Shown here: piece by piece, positions 5,325-7,203 of the stretch | Layout of the letters: every line of letters begins with the position of its first letter | Numbering within the stretch: position 1 is the first letter of the stretch | Assembly (NCBI GenBank): GCA_023267775.1 | Contig: JAHFMQ010000038.1 | Location: 1-7,203 of the forward strand | Direction: 5' to 3' | DNA: 7,203 nt | From: Candidatus Kaiserbacteria bacterium | GTDB taxonomy: Bacteria; Patescibacteriota; Minisyncoccia; Phycocordibacterales; Phycocordibacteraceae | Made by a program: the position numbers and the translations under genes | Notes under the pieces: model-generated | The model's database searches: none | Seen by the model: the letters and a program-made list of their open reading frames with translations, nothing else | What the model was told of the DNA's origin: nothing

Positions 5325-5340
5325 TATCTCACGGGGTATA
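5325..5340 (+). repeat. Inverted copy of the 16-bp box abutting the rsmI stop codon
   Basis: TATCTCACGGGGTATA (5325-5340) is identical to the copy at 4943-4958 and ends exactly at the base before the rsmI TGA (5343-5341). It is inverted relative to the box at 5234-5249; the two could pair as a 7+7-bp stem with a 2-nt internal mismatch. The arrangement, an inverted copy after one gene and a promoter-oriented copy before the next, repeats that of the ATPase gap. Confidence 0.7.
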
Positions 5341-6018
5341 TCAGGGCTCCACGATGACGACAAATTCTCCACGCACAGCATCTTTGTGCATCTCGAAATG
5401 TTTCTGCACATCTTGCACGCTTCCCGAAATAACCTCTTCGTGAACCTTGGTAAGCTCGCGCGCAATCGTGACACGGGTCAATTCAAAAGCTTCGAGTTCC
5501 TCTAACAATTTTAAAATACGGTGCGGCGATTCATAGAGCACGGTAGGTAGCTCCCCCGATGCGATTTTTTTGAGCGCGGTCTGACGGCCCTTCTTGTGCG
5601 GCAAGAATCCAAGAAATGTAAATCCGGTTGCATCCATTCCTGCAATAGAAAGTGCCGTCGTAAGCGCGGAAGGGCCTGGTATCGCCTCGATCTTTGTATC
5701 GGGTGATTGTCTGTGTATAGAAGCAACGAGACGTGCGCCTGGGTCAGAAACCCCCGGCGTACCCGCATCACTCACAAACACCGCATGTTCGCCTGCCTCA
5801 AGACGAGTTAGTATTTTGTCAGCCTTTTTAGTTTCCGTCGCCGCGTCTAGTCTCTGAAGTGGTTTTTCTATTTCATATCGTGCGAGTAGTTTTGAAATGA
5901 CTCGAGTATCTTCAGCATAGATCACATCACAGTCTTTCAGTGTACGGAGAGCGCGTAGGGTTATATCCTCCAAATTTCCAATGGGTGTCGCAACGATTGA
6001 AAGTTTTCCGGATGTCAT
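5341..6018 (-). CDS. rsmI: 16S rRNA (cytidine(1402)-2'-O)-methyltransferase RsmI
   Basis: RsmI uses S-adenosylmethionine to 2'-O-methylate C1402 in the ribosomal decoding centre. The 225-residue product carries the family's motifs in order: LSIVATPIGNLEDITLRAL (6-24), YAEDTR (34-39), FVSDAGTPGVSDPG (81-94), IPGPSALTTALSIAG (113-127), GFLPHKKGRQ (137-146), YESPHRI (162-168) and RELTKVHEE (187-195). This is the tetrapyrrole-methylase (SAM-binding) fold in full. It is about 60 residues shorter than E. coli RsmI (286 aa) and lacks the C-terminal extension, ending at GEFVVIVEP where the catalytic domain ends. The ATG at 6018 lies 2 nt after the murC stop, so the two are very likely co-transcribed. 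AAGGTGG occurs upstream, rather far from the ATG. The identification is secure. Confidence 0.96.
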   Translation of the reverse strand: MTSGKLSIVATPIGNLEDITLRALRTLKDCDVIYAEDTRVISKLLARYEIEKPLQRLDAATETKKADKILTRLEAGEHAVFVSDAGTPGVSDPGARLVASIHRQSPDTKIEAIPGPSALTTALSIAGMDATGFTFLGFLPHKKGRQTALKKIASGELPTVLYESPHRILKLLEELEAFELTRVTIARELTKVHEEVISGSVQDVQKHFEMHKDAVRGEFVVIVEP

Positions 6019-6020
6019 AG

Positions 6021-7203
6021 CTATACGACCACCTTATCAGCAACTTTGTAAATGTCACCTGCACCCATCGTCATGATGGTATCGCCCTTTCCTGACTCAT
6101 TGAGCGCGCGTTCGATGGCATCAAAGGAATCAAGAGCCGTTGCATTCGTACCATTCGCTTGGATACGCTCGGCAAGTATTTCGCTCGATATGGTGCCATC
6201 GTTTTTTTCTCGCGCTGCATAGATAGGCGCAATCAACACTATATCGGCAGCGCCAAATGCCGCAGCAAACTCATCAAGAAGATCGTGGGTACGGCTGTAG
6301 AGATGCGGATGAAATGCGACGATGATTTTCCCTTTCACTTTGGCACGAAGGGTTTCAAGAGTCGCTTTGACTGCGGTTGGGTGATGCGCGTAGTCGTCAT
6401 AGACGTCAGCGCCTTGTGCTGTCTTTCCTTTGTATTCAAATCGACGCCACGTTCCTTCAAATGCGGCGAGTGATTTTGCGATAGAGGCGTCAGAAATGCT
6501 TGGGAGCACGACGCGCGCGGCCGCTGCGGCCGCGCGTGCATTCATCACATTAAATTCCCCGGGCAACCGTAAATCATAATGGCCCTCCTTCGTATAATCA
6601 ATGATCTTTGCCTTTGCGACAGAAAGAAGCGGTGCAATGTTCTTATCGCTCGAGTTCGTTACGATTGCTCCATCTGCAGGCACATTTTTAATTGCCTTTC
6701 GAAACGTCTCCTGAAGTGCTTCAAGTGAAGGGAAATAATCCGTGTGATCCCATTCGAGATTCGTGATGACGAGCACGTGTGGAGACAGTTCGAGCAAGTG
6801 GTCACGATATTCGCATGCTTCAACGACAAAAAGATCGGAGGTACCGGGGAGATAATTTGAACCGAAATCTTTCACGATAGAGCCGATAACTGCGGTTGGT
6901 GATGCTCCTGCATCATTCAATATGCGTGCGAGCATGCCGGTCGTTGTCGTTTTTCCATGAGTGCCAGAAACTGCAATCGTATGCTTCTCCTCTGAAATTT
7001 TCCCCAGCATTTCAAAATACGAATATTGAGGAATATTCTTTTCTTTCGCCCGTGCGCGCTCCGGATTACTTTCAGGCACGGCATCACTGTAGACGACCAC
7101 TTCCTCATCCTCAGAAACATTCTCTGCTTTTTGTCCGATGAGTACTTTGATTCCTTTCGATTCAAGAAGTTCCGTTACAGGACTCGTCTCACGATCGGAA
7201 CCA
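6021..7203 (-). CDS. murC: UDP-N-acetylmuramate--L-alanine ligase (MurC), 5' end beyond window
   Basis: MurC adds L-alanine to UDP-N-acetylmuramic acid with ATP hydrolysis, the first peptide step of peptidoglycan synthesis in the cytoplasm. The frame is open to the window edge, giving 393 visible residues that begin GSDRETSPVTELLESKGIKV, the normal N-terminal UDP-binding Rossmann domain just after its missing first strand; probably fewer than 40 residues are absent. A GTG at 7100 is therefore internal, not a start. The central ATPase domain has SGTHGKTTTTG (79-89, P-loop), EACEYRD (128-134) and NLEWDHTDYF (148-157). The C-terminal domain has FEGTWRRFEYKG (248-259), DDYAHHPT (269-276), HPHLYSRTHDLLDEF (298-312) and MGAGDIYKVAD (379-389). 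HHPT and the SRT segment favour MurC over MurD/E/F; Mpl is a less likely alternative. It is followed directly by rsmI. Confidence 0.95.
   Translation of the reverse strand, partial: GSDRETSPVTELLESKGIKVLIGQKAENVSEDEEVVVYSDAVPESNPERARAKEKNIPQYSYFEMLGKISEEKHTIAVSGTHGKTTTTGMLARILNDAGASPTAVIGSIVKDFGSNYLPGTSDLFVVEACEYRDHLLELSPHVLVITNLEWDHTDYFPSLEALQETFRKAIKNVPADGAIVTNSSDKNIAPLLSVAKAKIIDYTKEGHYDLRLPGEFNVMNARAAAAAARVVLPSISDASIAKSLAAFEGTWRRFEYKGKTAQGADVYDDYAHHPTAVKATLETLRAKVKGKIIVAFHPHLYSRTHDLLDEFAAAFGAADIVLIAPIYAAREKNDGTISSEILAERIQANGTNATALDSFDAIERALNESGKGDTIMTMGAGDIYKVADKVVV
6514..6536. repeat. GC-only 11-bp palindrome inside murC
   Basis: CGCGCGGCCGC (6514-6524) and GCGGCCGCGCG (6526-6536) are perfect inverted arms around a single T. 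On the coding strand this encodes part of an alanine-rich helix (ARAAAAAAR) of MurC. The palindrome largely follows from GCN/CGN codons. It is unusually GC-rich for this window and could fold tightly in the mRNA. Confidence 0.7.

Noticed and set aside
5226..5340. CRISPR-like array from the repeated boxes
   Set aside because: The repeats are 16 bp, alternate in orientation, are irregularly spaced and have no cas genes nearby.
1299..6018. Recoding of UGA (as in Gracilibacteria/Absconditabacteria)
   Set aside because: The rsmI and epimerase genes both end at TGA exactly where their families end, and no in-frame TGA interrupts a conserved domain.
7098..7100. GTG start for murC
   Set aside because: The frame continues upstream with a recognisable MurC N-terminal sequence (GSDRETSPVTELLESKGIKV), so the gene runs off the window.

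Overview
The window is a gene-dense stretch in which every supported gene lies on the minus strand, so transcription runs from the right edge to the left. The composition suggests a member of the Candidate Phyla Radiation (Patescibacteria, Parcubacteria-like). The signs are very short gaps, a reduced cell-wall gene set, a soluble VirD4/TraG-like ATPase beside a lamin-tail-domain surface protein, and a short RsmI. This placement is inference from gene content and style; no phylogenetic marker is present. TGA serves as an ordinary stop (rsmI and the epimerase both end in TGA), so the code is standard and UGA is not recoded.

Right block (7203-5341): murC (5' end off the window) is followed after 2 nt by rsmI. 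Together they form a housekeeping pair: peptidoglycan precursor synthesis and 16S rRNA methylation.

Middle block (5340-2204): a 73-residue two-helix membrane protein, then a soluble VirD4/TraG-like ATPase with a proline-rich tail of about 200 residues, then a secreted lamin-tail-domain protein with a C-terminal membrane anchor. All three carry proline-rich segments and may form a cell-surface or secretion module. The two intergenic gaps here (5226-5340 and 4881-5003) share a striking layout. Each has an inverted copy of a 16-bp box, consensus TATCTCAYRGGGTATA, on the 5' side of the gap as transcribed, and a promoter-oriented copy that runs into TATACT just 6-7 nt before the next ATG. This predicts leaderless mRNAs under a shared regulatory box and is the most unusual feature of the window.

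Left block (2203-1): a likely sugar-nucleotide operon. An NAD-dependent epimerase/dehydratase overlaps a GT4 glycosyltransferase by ATGA, and a second GT4 glycosyltransferase runs off the left edge. The first gene has a TATAAT-type candidate promoter over the end of the surface-protein gene. The epimerase would supply an activated sugar that the two transferases add to a surface glycan or glycolipid. No RNA gene, CRISPR array, insertion sequence or strong intrinsic terminator was recognised, and no stretch over 300 bases lacks a gene.
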